Shown here piece after piece: positions 25,450 to 34,391 of a stretch of 64,000 nucleotides of DNA. The DNA comes from Streptomyces pyxinicus. Its GTDB lineage: Bacteria; Actinomycetota; Actinomycetes; Streptomycetales; Streptomycetaceae. Both the position numbers and the translations under genes were made by a program. The stretch's first letter is position 1, and each line of letters starts with the position of its first letter. The notes below the pieces were generated by a model. The model was not told the origin of the DNA and ran no database searches. It worked only from the letters and a program-made list of their open reading frames with translations. The stretch spans positions 1-64,000 of the forward strand of contig NZ_JANUGP010000020.1 in assembly GCF_024753135.1 (NCBI RefSeq), read 5' to 3'.

Positions 25450-26298
25450 TCACCCGTGCGGGACCACCGCGACCGGGGCGGTGGCGTGCTGGAGCACCGC
25501 GTCCGTCACCGGCCCGATGTGCGTCGCCAGGGCCGGGCGCCGGCCGGTGCGGCCGACGACCAGCAGGCAGGCGTCCCGTGCGGCATCCACCAGGTGCGCG
25601 GCGGCCGTGCCGACCACGGGCTGCCGGGCGACCCGGACGTCCGGGTACTTGTCCTGCCAGGCGCGCAGGGCCTCGGTGAGCCGTTGCCGGGTGCGGCCCG
25701 CGGGGTCGTCGCCGTGCACGACCCGGAGGGGGGCGGTACGGCGGGAGGCGGCGTCGAAGGCGAAGCCGAGCACCGTGTCGTCCGGACCGGCGGGGCCCAC
25801 CCCCACCACCACGTCGCCCTGGCCGGTACGGTCCTCGTCGTCGCCGGGGCGGACCAGCACCACCGGGCGGCCGGAGCGGGCCACCGCGGCGCGGGCGAGC
25901 GAGCCGAGCAGCAGTCCGGTGGCCCGGCCGGAGCCCCGGGAGCCCAGCACCAGCAGCCCGCCGTCCGCGCCGGCGCCGGTCAGGGCGGCGGCGAGTGGCC
26001 CGCACCGGCTCTCGGTGGTGACCGTGAGCCCCGGATACCGGCGGGCCAGGGTGTCCCGGGCCGCCGCGAGCAGGGCGGCGGACCGGTCCCGGTCCGGCGG
26101 CGGTACGACGCCCGCCACCGCGTCCGCGAGAACCGCCGACGGCTGGTCCCAGGCGTGCACGAGCCGCAGGACCGTACCGCGCGAAAGGGCTTCGCGGGCC
26201 GCCCAGTCGGCGGCGGCGAGGCTTCCCGGGCCGCCGCCCACGCCGGCGGTCACGCACCCGGCGGTCTCACACCCGGTCGCGCCCTCGACGCCGGTCAC
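25450..26298 (-). CDS. universal stress protein, tandem UspA domains
   Basis: The protein has 282 residues with two UspA halves. The first half shows the ATP-binding G-2x-G-9x-G pattern as LVLGSRGSGRATGLLLGSLARAAV followed by RPVVLVRPG. The second half is degenerate around LLVVGRTGRRPALATHIGPVTDAVL. Proteins of this kind bind ATP and support survival under hypoxia and energy stress. GTG 26298 overlaps the TGA of the alcohol dehydrogenase by 4 bases, so it is the third gene of a USP-ADH-USP operon. Confidence 0.87.
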   Translation of the reverse strand: MTGVEGATGCETAGCVTAGVGGGPGSLAAADWAAREALSRGTVLRLVHAWDQPSAVLADAVAGVVPPPDRDRSAALLAAARDTLARRYPGLTVTTESRCGPLAAALTGAGADGGLLVLGSRGSGRATGLLLGSLARAAVARSGRPVVLVRPGDDEDRTGQGDVVVGVGPAGPDDTVLGFAFDAASRRTAPLRVVHGDDPAGRTRQRLTEALRAWQDKYPDVRVARQPVVGTAAAHLVDAARDACLLVVGRTGRRPALATHIGPVTDAVLQHATAPVAVVPHG

Positions 26299-27335
26299 GA
26301 CCGCGTCCCGAGGCCGTGGTCGAGGCCGAGGTCGAAGACGATGCGGGCCTTGACCTGGCCGCTCAGCACCTCGTCGACGCAGTCGTTGACGGCGGCGAGC
26401 GGACGCGTCTCGTACACGACCTTCGTACGGCCCGCCGCGTGCAGGGCGAACACCTCCGCCAGGTCCTGCCGGGTGCCGACGATGGAGCCGATCACGGAGG
26501 TGCCGCCCAGTACGGTGTCGAAGATCGGGACCTGGAGGGTGCCGTGGGCCGGCAGCGCGACCATGACCAGCCTGCCGCCGCGCCGCAGGCCGGAGTTGAC
26601 GGCCTGGAACGCCCTCGGGTCCACCGCGAGGGCGAGCGCCACATGTGCGCCGCCGTGCTTGCGCAGCTCGCCGGCCACTTCCTGGGTACGGGCGTCGATG
26701 ACGAGGTCGGCGCCGAGTTCCCGGGCCAGTTCGAGCTTGTCGTCGGTGACGTCGATCGCCGCGACGGTGGCCCCGGCGATCTTCGCGTACTGCACGGCCA
26801 GGTGCCCGAGCCCGCCGACCCCGGAGACGGCGACGAGCTGCGCGGGCCGCACGCCGGCGACCTTGAGCGCCTTGTACGTCGTCACGCCGGCGCAGGTCAG
26901 CGGGGCCGCGTCGAACGGGCTCACGCCGTCCGGCACCGGCTGCGCGAAGTCGGCGCGGGCCAGCATCTTCTCGGCGTACCCGCCGTCGCGGCCGTACCCG
27001 GTGTTGACCTGCTGCTCGCACAGGGTCTCCCAGCCGGACAGGCAGTGCTCGCAGCGCCCGCAGGCCGAGCCGAGCCAGGGCACGGCGACCCGTTGCCCGA
27101 CGGTGAGGTGGGTGACGCCGGGGCCCAGTTCCTCGACCAGACCGACGCCCTCGTGGCCCGGCACGAACGGCGGGACCGGCTTGAGGGGCCAGTCGCCGTG
27201 CGCGGCGTGGATGTCGGTGTGGCACAGCCCGGACGCCTCCAGGCGGACCCGCACCTCGCCGGGGCCGGGTTCCGGGTCGGGGCGGTCCTCCAGCGTGAGG
27301 GGCGCGCCGAACGCGCGGACGACAGCTGCCTTCAT
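26295..27335 (-). CDS. zinc-dependent alcohol dehydrogenase
   Basis: This 346-residue medium-chain dehydrogenase has the catalytic-zinc residues (GLCHTDIHAAHGD, GHEGVG), the structural-zinc four-cysteine loop (CGRCEHCLSGWETLC) and a Rossmann motif (VSGVGGLGHLAVQYAK). It resembles AdhP/AdhA-type enzymes that interconvert acetaldehyde and ethanol or other primary alcohols with NADH. In this setting it could reoxidise NADH when respiration stops. It lies between two universal stress protein genes in one operon; the stop overlaps the downstream start by 4 bases. Confidence 0.9.
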   Translation of the reverse strand: MKAAVVRAFGAPLTLEDRPDPEPGPGEVRVRLEASGLCHTDIHAAHGDWPLKPVPPFVPGHEGVGLVEELGPGVTHLTVGQRVAVPWLGSACGRCEHCLSGWETLCEQQVNTGYGRDGGYAEKMLARADFAQPVPDGVSPFDAAPLTCAGVTTYKALKVAGVRPAQLVAVSGVGGLGHLAVQYAKIAGATVAAIDVTDDKLELARELGADLVIDARTQEVAGELRKHGGAHVALALAVDPRAFQAVNSGLRRGGRLVMVALPAHGTLQVPIFDTVLGGTSVIGSIVGTRQDLAEVFALHAAGRTKVVYETRPLAAVNDCVDEVLSGQVKARIVFDLGLDHGLGTRS

Positions 27336-27384
27336 GGTCTGTTCTCCTTGCCGGGGCCTGCTGGCGCCGAGTCGGCGTCGGCGG

Positions 27385-28290
27385 TCAGTCGTGCGGGACG
27401 ACGGCGACGGGGGCGGCCGAGTGGTGCAGCACGGCGTGGGTGACCGGACCGACGTGGGTGCCGTACCCGGCCGGGCGCCGGCGGCGGCCCACGACCACCA
27501 GGGACGCGTCGCGCGCGGCCTCGATCATCCGCAGCGACGGGCTCGCGAACTCGCACTCCTCGACGACCTCGACGGAGGGGTACTTGTGCCGCCAGGGCTT
27601 GAGGACCTCGCTCAGCGCGGCCTTCTCCTGCGCGGCGATCTCCTGGTCAAGGGTGGGGTCGGCGGCGAACCCGTAGACGTAGTACGGCGGCATGTTCCAG
27701 GCGCGCACGGCCCGTACCGACGTCTCGCGGCGGACAGCCTCCTCGAAGGCGAACGCGAACAGCGCGTCGTGCGGTGCCGCCGTGTCCACGCCGAGGACCA
27801 CCGGCCGGAAGGGCGTGCGCTCGGACGGGGTGCCCGCGGTGTCCGGCTCGTGCTCGTCGGCCGCCCGCTCCCCCGCCCGCACCAGGACGACGGGCCGGCC
27901 GGCGTGCGCGACGACCGACAGGCCGACCGAGCCGACCAGGAAGCCGCCGATGCCGCTCAGCCCCCGGGAGCCCAGTACCAGCAGCTCCGACTCCTCGGCG
28001 GCCTCGGCCAGCACGGCGGCGGAGGCGCCGTCGAGCTGCTCGGTGCGGATCTCCAGGCCGGGGTGGGCTGTGCGCAGTTCGGCGGCGGCCTCCCGCGGGA
28101 TCCGCTCGGTCCAGTGCCGGTGCGTCTCGGCGCCGAGCAACGGGGCCTGGGCCATGGGCCCCGGCACCGGCTCCCACACGTGCACCAGCCTCAGCGGCAG
28201 CCCGCGCAGCCGGGCCTCGCGGGCCGCCCAGTCCGCGGCGGTGCGGCTCTCCGGGGATCCGTCGAGGCCCACGGTGACGGTGCGGGACAT
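27385..28290 (-). CDS. universal stress protein, tandem UspA domains
   Basis: The protein has 301 residues and two UspA domains. Domain 1 (1-150) opens MSRTVTVGLDGSPESRTAADWAAREA and has LLVLGSRGLSGIGGFLVGSVGLSVV for ATP binding. Domain 2 ends VVVGRRRRPAGYGTHVGPVTHAVLHH. It is the first gene of the leftward operon. AGGAGG lies 7 nt before ATG 28290. Two Dev/Osd-like boxes spaced 23 bp apart lie 80-120 bp upstream, much as in mycobacterial DosR-driven stress genes. Confidence 0.88.
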   Translation of the reverse strand: MSRTVTVGLDGSPESRTAADWAAREARLRGLPLRLVHVWEPVPGPMAQAPLLGAETHRHWTERIPREAAAELRTAHPGLEIRTEQLDGASAAVLAEAAEESELLVLGSRGLSGIGGFLVGSVGLSVVAHAGRPVVLVRAGERAADEHEPDTAGTPSERTPFRPVVLGVDTAAPHDALFAFAFEEAVRRETSVRAVRAWNMPPYYVYGFAADPTLDQEIAAQEKAALSEVLKPWRHKYPSVEVVEECEFASPSLRMIEAARDASLVVVGRRRRPAGYGTHVGPVTHAVLHHSAAPVAVVPHD

Positions 28291-28371
28291 GACGTCCACC
28301 TCCTGCTTGTCCGGTATCCGGCCCCTTCTTTGGGGCCACTGCCAGCTTCTCGGGCGGCGCGTGGCGGGGGC

Positions 28372-28387
28372 AGGGCCCTGAAGTCCT
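28372..28387 (-). promoter_or_regulatory. Dev/Osd-like box, proximal of a pair
   Basis: AGGGCC-CTGA-AGTCCT has a perfect left half and a degenerate right half. It is 82 bp upstream of the universal stress protein start at 28290 and in phase (23 bp) with the box at 28395. Confidence 0.55.
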
Positions 28388-28394
28388 GCCGCGC

Positions 28395-28410
28395 GGGTCC
28401 GACCGGCCCT
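28395..28410 (-). promoter_or_regulatory. Dev/Osd-like box, distal of a pair
   Basis: GGGTCC-GACC-GGCCCT matches the recurring 16-bp pattern. It lies in the divergent region between the USP-ADH-USP operon and the PAS-phosphatase gene and could serve either. Confidence 0.6.
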
Positions 28411-28596
28411 AAGGCGCCCAGGGCGACCGGATGTGCTCGGTTCGGGGCGTGTCGTGGACGTGTTCGTCGATTGTTCGAGCGCTTTCCGGGCAGCGGACGT
28501 CCATGACGCGACAAGGCAGGGCGCGGGCGCGTCATATGCGCTGGGATGTCCGCAGGCATGCCGGGTGAGCATGGCGGGCGACGGTGCGGGGTAGGG

Positions 28597-30549
28597 ATGA
28601 ACGCTTTCGTGGAGGGGCCGGCCCGTCCGGCGGGCCCCGCGGTCCTGGAGCACTGCCGGTGCGGCGCCCGCCTGCCACAGGCGACCCCCTCGGCGGCCGA
28701 GGAGCGGTTCCGCGGACTGCTGGAGGCGGCGCCGGACGCCATGGTCATCGTCGACGACACCGGCACCATCCGGCTGGTCAACGCCCAGACCGAGGCGCTG
28801 TTCGGCTACCGGCGCGAGGAACTGCTCGGCTGCCCGGTCGAGGTCCTCGTACCGAACCGCTTCCAGCCCCACCACACCCGGCACCGTGACGGCTACACGC
28901 ACAACCGGCAGGTGCGCCCGATGGGTGCCGGGCTGGAACTGCACGGGCTGCGCAAGGACGGCACCGAGTTCCCCGTCGAGATCAGCCTGAGCCCGCTGGA
29001 GACGGCGGACGGCCTGCTGGTGTCGGCGGCGGTGCGCGACGTCAGCGACCGCAAGGCGGCCGAGGCCCGGATCAACGAGCTGGCCGCGCTCGTGGAGTCC
29101 TCCCAGGACGCCATCCTCGCCAAGACGCTCGACGGGTACATCACCTACTGGAACGCGGCGGCGGCCCGGCTGTACGGCTACACCCCCGAGGAGGCCATCG
29201 GGCGGCACGTGTCGATGCTCGCCCAGACCGAACTGCACGACGACATCGCGGTGTTGCTCAAGCGGCTGCGGCACGGGGAGCGGATCGAGCACTTCGAGAC
29301 GCTGCGGGTCACCCGGTCGGGCTCGCTGCTGGACGTCGACGTCACGCTGTGGCCGACCCGGGACACCTGCGGCACGGTCGTCGGGGCGTGCGCGATCGTC
29401 CGGGACATCAGCGACCGCAAGCGCGCCGAGGCCGAGCTGACGGCCCTGCTGGAACAGCAGCGGCACATCGCCCTCACCCTGCAGCGCAGCCTCATGGGCA
29501 CCCCGCCGGCGCTGCCCGGCCTGGACACCGCCAGCCGGTACCGGCCCGCCACCCAGGGCGCCGGGGTGGGCGGTGACTGGTTCGACCTGATACCGCTGGG
29601 TGCCGGGCGGGTCGGGGTGCTGATCGGCGACGTGATGGGCCGGGGTCTGGAAGCGGCGGCGGTGATGGGCCAGTTGAGGTCGGCCGCGCACGCGCTCGCC
29701 AAGACCGGGATGCAGCCCCGCCAGCTGATGCAGGCGCTGGACACCGTGGTGGCGGACCTGGACGTCCCCGACCAGCTGGTGACCTGCTGCTACCTGGTCA
29801 TCGCACCGGACGCGGGCACGGTCACGGTGTGTTCGGCGGGGCATCTGCCGACGCTGGTCGTCGGCCCCTGGGAGGGCGTGCGGTCCCTGCCGGCGCCGGT
29901 CAACGCGCCGCTCGGTGTGGGCGGGATCCTCTACGAGCAGTCCTGTACCGAGATGGCGCCCGGTGCCACGCTCGTGCTCTACACCGACGGCCTCATCGAG
30001 ACGCCCGACTGCGACATCGAGACCCGGATCGACGACCTGGCCACCGTGCTCGACACGTTCTTCCGGCGCTTCCCCGGCCTGGAGGCGGCGGCCGACCACG
30101 TGCTGTCCGCCCTGCTGCCCGACGCCGAGGGCCACAACGACGACGTCACCCTGCTGCTGGCCCAGCTCCCGGCCGCGCCGCTGGCCGCCGTCACCACGGC
30201 ACTGCCCGCGACACCGTCCGCCGTCCCGGAGGGGCGGGCCTTCCTGCGCCGGACGCTCACCGCGTGGGAGTGCGCCACGCCGGCCGACGACGCCCTGCTC
30301 CTGCTCTCGGAGACCCTCACCAACGCCGTCCAGCACGCCGAGGGCCCGCTCGCGCTCCGGCTGTGCCGTACGGCCACCGACCTCACCGTCGAGGTGGGCG
30401 ACCGCAGCCCCCAACTCCCCCGGCCCCGCACCGCCGCCGAGGACGAGGAATCCGGCCGCGGCCTCCTCCTGGTCCGCACCCTGGCCGACAGCTGGGGGGT
30501 ACGCCCGACGGACGAGGGGAAGACGACCTGGTTCACGGTGAAGCTGTGA
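28597..30549 (+). CDS. PAS-PAS-PP2C phosphatase with HATPase domain
   Basis: The protein has 650 residues. Domains in order are PAS 1 (about 35-155, LLEAAPDAMVIVDDTGTIRLVN), PAS 2 (about 160-285, VESSQDAILAKTLDGYITYWN), a SpoIIE/PP2C phosphatase (about 305-540, with GDWFDLIPLG, IGDVMGRGLEAA and GHNDDVTLLLA metal residues) and an RsbW-like HATPase (about 555-650, SETLTNAVQHAEG). Such proteins control anti-sigma/anti-anti-sigma switches in the cytoplasm. No sigma-factor genes are adjacent, so the partners are distant. ATG 28597 with GGGG 5 nt upstream was chosen; ATG 28546 is possible. PAS 2 could bind a ligand or cofactor that I cannot identify. Confidence 0.88.
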   Translation: MNAFVEGPARPAGPAVLEHCRCGARLPQATPSAAEERFRGLLEAAPDAMVIVDDTGTIRLVNAQTEALFGYRREELLGCPVEVLVPNRFQPHHTRHRDGYTHNRQVRPMGAGLELHGLRKDGTEFPVEISLSPLETADGLLVSAAVRDVSDRKAAEARINELAALVESSQDAILAKTLDGYITYWNAAAARLYGYTPEEAIGRHVSMLAQTELHDDIAVLLKRLRHGERIEHFETLRVTRSGSLLDVDVTLWPTRDTCGTVVGACAIVRDISDRKRAEAELTALLEQQRHIALTLQRSLMGTPPALPGLDTASRYRPATQGAGVGGDWFDLIPLGAGRVGVLIGDVMGRGLEAAAVMGQLRSAAHALAKTGMQPRQLMQALDTVVADLDVPDQLVTCCYLVIAPDAGTVTVCSAGHLPTLVVGPWEGVRSLPAPVNAPLGVGGILYEQSCTEMAPGATLVLYTDGLIETPDCDIETRIDDLATVLDTFFRRFPGLEAAADHVLSALLPDAEGHNDDVTLLLAQLPAAPLAAVTTALPATPSAVPEGRAFLRRTLTAWECATPADDALLLLSETLTNAVQHAEGPLALRLCRTATDLTVEVGDRSPQLPRPRTAAEDEESGRGLLLVRTLADSWGVRPTDEGKTTWFTVKL

Positions 30550-30567
30550 GCGGTGCTCCGGGCACCG

Positions 30568-32298
30568 TCAGGGCCGGGGCGCGTCCGGGAGCGGGGCGTG
30601 CCAGAGCAGGTGGGTGCCGCCGCCTGGCGGGGTGCTGATCTCCAGGTCGCCGCCGAGGCCCCGGGCGCGTTCCGCCATGTTGCGCAGGCCGCTGCGGCGG
30701 CCCTCGGCCGGGATGCCGACGCCGTCGTCCACGACCGTGAGGCGGACCTCGTGGCCGTCGGTCTCCAGGAGTACCTCGGCACGGCCGGCGTGGGCGTGCC
30801 GGGCGATGTTGGTGAGGGACTCGGAGAGGACGGCCACCACGTGGTCGGCGACCTCGGGCGGCACATGGGTGTCGAGCAGGCCCTCCATGCGCATGCTGGG
30901 CGCGAAGCCGAGGACCGGCGCGGCCTCGCCTGCGGCCCGCACGGCACGCGAGCGCAGTCCGGGCGCGTCCTCGTCGCGGGCGCGCAGCCCGAAGATGGTC
31001 GAGCGGATGATCTTGATGGTCTCGTCCAGGTCGTCCACGGCCCGCAGCACCCGCTCGGAGGCTTCCGGGTGCTCGATGAACCGGCCCGCGCTCTGGAGTG
31101 TCATGCCGGTCGCGAACAAGCGCTGGATGGCGAGGTCGTGCAGGTCACGGGCGATCCGGTCGCGGTCCTCCAGCAGCGCGATCTGCTCGGCGTCCCGGCG
31201 GCGCTCGGCCAGTTCCATGGAGACGGCGGCCTGCGCGGCGAACGCCGTCAGGGGCTCCGTCTCCGTCACCGAGAAGTCGCTCGCGCCGGCCTCCCGGGCC
31301 AGCAGGACCACCCCGCGCGCCTGCTCGCCGAGGCCGATGGGGACGGCGACGGCCGGGCCGAGGCCCGCGAAGTGCTGGGGCCCGGCCGGGAACCGGTCGT
31401 CGTGGGCGGCGTCCGCGCTGCGCACCAGCGCGCCCCGGGCGTAGGCCTCCCCGCTGAGCGTGCCCGCCACGGGCAGTACGAGCCCCTGGAGCACCTCGGC
31501 GCCGAGGCCCTGCACCAGCTCCACGGCGAGCGAGTCGGTGTCCTGCATCGGGATCGCCACGGCGGCGAGGGCGGCCCCGGTGAGGGTGCGGGCCCGGTCG
31601 GCCATCAGGCCGAGGACCGCCCGCTGGTCGGTGCCGGACATCAGGCTGCTGGTGATCTCGGCGATGGCCTGGAGCCAGCGCTCGCGGCGCAGGGACTCCT
31701 CGTACAGGCGGGCGTTGTCGATGGCGACACCGGCGGCGACCGCGAGGGTGGCGAGGACGGCCTCGTCCTCCTCGTCGAACTGCTGCCCGCCGCGCTTCTC
31801 GGTCAGGTAGAGGTTGCCGAAGACCTGCTCGCGCACCCGGATCGGGACGCCGAGGAAGGAGTCCATCGGCGGGTGGTGGGCCGGGAAGCCGTACGAGGCC
31901 TTGTGCTCGGAAAGCTTGGTCAGGCGCAGCGGCTCGGGGTGCCGGATCAGCTCGCCGAGGATGCCGTGGCCCTCCGGGTAGGAGCCGATGCGGGCGATCT
32001 CCTCGGGGCCGACGCCGACGGTGATGAACGCCGAGAGGCGCCGGCCGTCGGGGCCGATGACACCGAGCGCCGCGTACTCGGCGTCGACCAGCACGGCCGC
32101 GGCCTCCACGATGCCGCGCAGCGCGTGTTCCAGGTCCAGCTCGCGGCCGACCGAGAGCACCGCCTCCAGCAGGCTGTGGACCCGGTCCCGGGTGCCGCGG
32201 GCCGCGTCCAGGCGGGCCTGCAACTCCTCCAGCAGCTCGTCCAGCCGCAGCTGGGGCAGCCTGATCCGGGCCTCCCTGGCCTCCTCGGCGCTTCCCAC
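30568..32298 (-). CDS. DosS/OsdK-like GAF histidine kinase
   Basis: The protein has 576 residues. A coiled N-terminus is followed by GAF-A (about 45-200), GAF-B (about 215-370), a HisKA_3 domain with the phosphoryl His in DRIARDLHDLAIQRLF (about 390), and an HATPase with ESLTNIARHA, DDGVGI and GLRNMAERA. GAF-A contains AHHPPMDSFLGVPIRVREQVFGNLYLTEK. In DosS/DosT the proximal haem ligand lies in this same segment, so His141 or His142 could bind haem and sense O2, NO or CO. GTG 32298 has GGAGGAA 6 nt upstream. Its partner is most likely the DosR-like regulator at 37829, separated by the arginine deiminase operon. Confidence 0.9.
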   Translation of the reverse strand: MGSAEEAREARIRLPQLRLDELLEELQARLDAARGTRDRVHSLLEAVLSVGRELDLEHALRGIVEAAAVLVDAEYAALGVIGPDGRRLSAFITVGVGPEEIARIGSYPEGHGILGELIRHPEPLRLTKLSEHKASYGFPAHHPPMDSFLGVPIRVREQVFGNLYLTEKRGGQQFDEEDEAVLATLAVAAGVAIDNARLYEESLRRERWLQAIAEITSSLMSGTDQRAVLGLMADRARTLTGAALAAVAIPMQDTDSLAVELVQGLGAEVLQGLVLPVAGTLSGEAYARGALVRSADAAHDDRFPAGPQHFAGLGPAVAVPIGLGEQARGVVLLAREAGASDFSVTETEPLTAFAAQAAVSMELAERRRDAEQIALLEDRDRIARDLHDLAIQRLFATGMTLQSAGRFIEHPEASERVLRAVDDLDETIKIIRSTIFGLRARDEDAPGLRSRAVRAAGEAAPVLGFAPSMRMEGLLDTHVPPEVADHVVAVLSESLTNIARHAHAGRAEVLLETDGHEVRLTVVDDGVGIPAEGRRSGLRNMAERARGLGGDLEISTPPGGGTHLLWHAPLPDAPRP

Positions 32299-32366
32299 CG
32301 CTGTTCCTCCCAGCCCCCGTCACCTGCCGAACCTCCGCCCCGTACCAGTCACGGTAGCGGGCCGGG

Positions 32367-32395
32367 CAAGGGGACCTTACGGGATCAAGGGGACC
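32367..32395. repeat. direct repeat upstream of the histidine kinase
   Basis: CAAGGGGACC occurs at 32367-32376 and again at 32386-32395, about two helical turns apart. The pair lies 70-100 bp upstream of the kinase start. It differs from the island's 16-bp box and may bind another regulator. Confidence 0.45.
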
Positions 32396-32434
32396 GGCGG
32401 CATGCCGAGGGTCACAGGGCGGGTGGTACGAAGA

Positions 32435-33349
32435 TCACAGGTCGGGTCGTACCAGGGTGCCCGCCCTGCCGTGCACGATCTCGTACGCGGCGTCGAGCGC
32501 GCCGATCGCGGCCAGTTGCCCGGTGCGTTCCACGAACCGGGCCGCCGCCTCGGCCTTGGGTCCCATGGAGCCGTCGGCGAAGTCGCCGCGCCGCAGCTCG
32601 GCGGGGGTGGCGTCGAGCAGGGGCCGCTGCCGCGGGGTGCCGTAGTCGGCGTAGACGTGCGGCACGTCGGTGAGGATCAGCAGGAAGTCGGCCTTCAGGT
32701 CCTCGGCGAGCAGGGCGGCGGTGAGGTCCTTGTCGACGACGGCCTCGGCGCCGTGCAGCGCGCCGGTGGCGGCGTCGGCGGTGACCGGGACTCCCCCGCC
32801 GCCGGCGCAGACCACGAGGGTGCCGAGGCCGAGCAGGTCGTGCACGGTCTCCGTCTCCACGATCCGCTCGGGCGGCGGCGAGGGGACCACGCGGCGCCAG
32901 CCGGTGGTGTCCCGGGCCGTCTGCCAGCCGCGTTCGCGGGCCAGCGTGCGGGCGCGCTCGGCGGGGTAGACCTGGCCGATGAACTTCACGGGCCGCTCGA
33001 AGGCGGGGTCGTCGGCGCGGACCACGGTGTGGGTGACGAGGGCGGCGATCCGCCGGCCGGGCAGGGCGTCGTGCAGGGAGCGCACCAGCAGGGAGCCGAT
33101 CATGCCCTGGGTCTGGGCGCCGAGCAGGTCGAGCGGGTAGGGGGCGGTGAGCGCGGGGTCGGCGGCGCTCTCCATGGCCAGCAGCCCGATCTGGGGGCCG
33201 TTGCCGTGCGTGACGACGATCTCGTGTTCCTTGGCGAGGGCGGCGACGGCGGTGGTGACCCGGTCGATGTTGGCCTGCTGGACGTCGGCGTCGGGCCGTT
33301 CCCCGCGGTGCAGCAGGGCGTTGCCGCCGAGGGCGATGACGATGCGCAT
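32435..33349 (-). CDS. arcC: carbamate kinase
   Basis: This 304-residue amino-acid-kinase-fold enzyme begins MRIVIALGGNALLHRGERPD. VTHGNGPQIGLLA, VVCAGGGGVPV, AVVDKDLTAALLA and GSMGPKAEAAARFVE are all carbamate kinase motifs. It makes ATP from carbamoyl phosphate and ADP, the energy-yielding last step of the arginine deiminase pathway. It starts 5 nt after the carbamoyltransferase stop, so it is third in the arcABC order on one transcript. Length and motifs are intact. Confidence 0.94.
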   Translation of the reverse strand: MRIVIALGGNALLHRGERPDADVQQANIDRVTTAVAALAKEHEIVVTHGNGPQIGLLAMESAADPALTAPYPLDLLGAQTQGMIGSLLVRSLHDALPGRRIAALVTHTVVRADDPAFERPVKFIGQVYPAERARTLARERGWQTARDTTGWRRVVPSPPPERIVETETVHDLLGLGTLVVCAGGGGVPVTADAATGALHGAEAVVDKDLTAALLAEDLKADFLLILTDVPHVYADYGTPRQRPLLDATPAELRRGDFADGSMGPKAEAAARFVERTGQLAAIGALDAAYEIVHGRAGTLVRPDL

Positions 33350-33354
33350 GGCGT

Positions 33355-34356
33355 TCAGTCCTCCAGGGTGGCGACGAGGATGGCCTTGATGGTGTGCAGC
33401 CGGTTCTCCGCCTGGTCGAAGACGAGGGAGGCGGGCGAGGAGAAGACCTCGTCGGTGACCTCCAGGGCGCTCAGCCCGTAGGTGGCGAGCAGGTCCCGGC
33501 CGAGCCGGGTGCGGTCGTCGTGCAGGGACGGCAGGCAGTGCATGAACTTCACGTCGGGGTTGCCGGTCGCGGCCAGCGTCTTGGCGTTCACCTGGTACGG
33601 CAGCAGCAGCGCGATGCGTTCGCGCCAGGTGTCGGCGGGCTCGCCCATCGACACCCAGACGTCGGTGTGCAGGAAGTCGGCGCCGTTCACGGCGAGTTCG
33701 ACCTCCTCGGTGAGGGTGATCCGGGCCCCGCTCGTCTCGGCGAGGGTCCGGCAGCGGGCGACCAGGGCCTCGTCCGGCCACAGGGCGCGCGGAGCGGCGA
33801 TGCGGACGTCCATGCCGAGCAGGGCGCCCATGGAGAGCAGCGAGTTGCCCATGTTGTTGCGGGCGTCGCCGAGGTAGCAGTAGGCCGTGTCGGTCAGCGG
33901 CTTGCCGCTGTGCTCGCGCATGGTGAGGGCGTCGCACAGACTCTGGGTGGGGTGACAGCGGTCGGTCAGGCCGTTGTAGACCGGGACGCCGGAGTACGTG
34001 GCGAGGTCGGTGACGATCGTCTGGGCGGAGCCCCGGTACTCGATGGCGTCGAACATCCGGCCGAGGACGCGGGCGGTGTCGGCGATGGACTCCTTGGCGC
34101 CGACGTGGGTGTCGCCGGGGCCGAGGTAGGTGGTGCGGGCGCCCTGGTCGGCGGCGGCGACCTCGAAGGCGCAGCGGGTGCGGGTGGAGGTCTTCTCGAA
34201 GATCAGCGCGAGGTGCCTGCCGGTCAGCCGGGGCGTCTCGGTGCCGGCGTGCCGGGCCGCCTTCAGCTCGGCGGAGAGGTCGAGGAGGTGGTGGATCTCG
34301 TCGGCGGTGAAGTCGAGTTCGGCGAGGTAGGAGCGGCCGCGCAGGTCGATGGTCAT
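33355..34356 (-). CDS. arcB: ornithine carbamoyltransferase (catabolic)
   Basis: This 333-residue transferase has carbamoyl-phosphate site FEKTSTRTR, HPTQ and the ornithine-site HCLPSLHDD, plus the ornithine loop VWVSMGEP. In this operon it should run catabolically, splitting citrulline with phosphate into ornithine and carbamoyl phosphate for the kinase. The sequence cannot distinguish anabolic ArgF from catabolic ArcB; the assignment rests on the operon. It lies 35 nt after arginine deiminase. Confidence 0.92.
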   Translation of the reverse strand: MTIDLRGRSYLAELDFTADEIHHLLDLSAELKAARHAGTETPRLTGRHLALIFEKTSTRTRCAFEVAAADQGARTTYLGPGDTHVGAKESIADTARVLGRMFDAIEYRGSAQTIVTDLATYSGVPVYNGLTDRCHPTQSLCDALTMREHSGKPLTDTAYCYLGDARNNMGNSLLSMGALLGMDVRIAAPRALWPDEALVARCRTLAETSGARITLTEEVELAVNGADFLHTDVWVSMGEPADTWRERIALLLPYQVNAKTLAATGNPDVKFMHCLPSLHDDRTRLGRDLLATYGLSALEVTDEVFSSPASLVFDQAENRLHTIKAILVATLED

Positions 34357-34391
34357 CTCGGTGTTCCTTAAGGGGAGTTGTGGGGGGGGGA

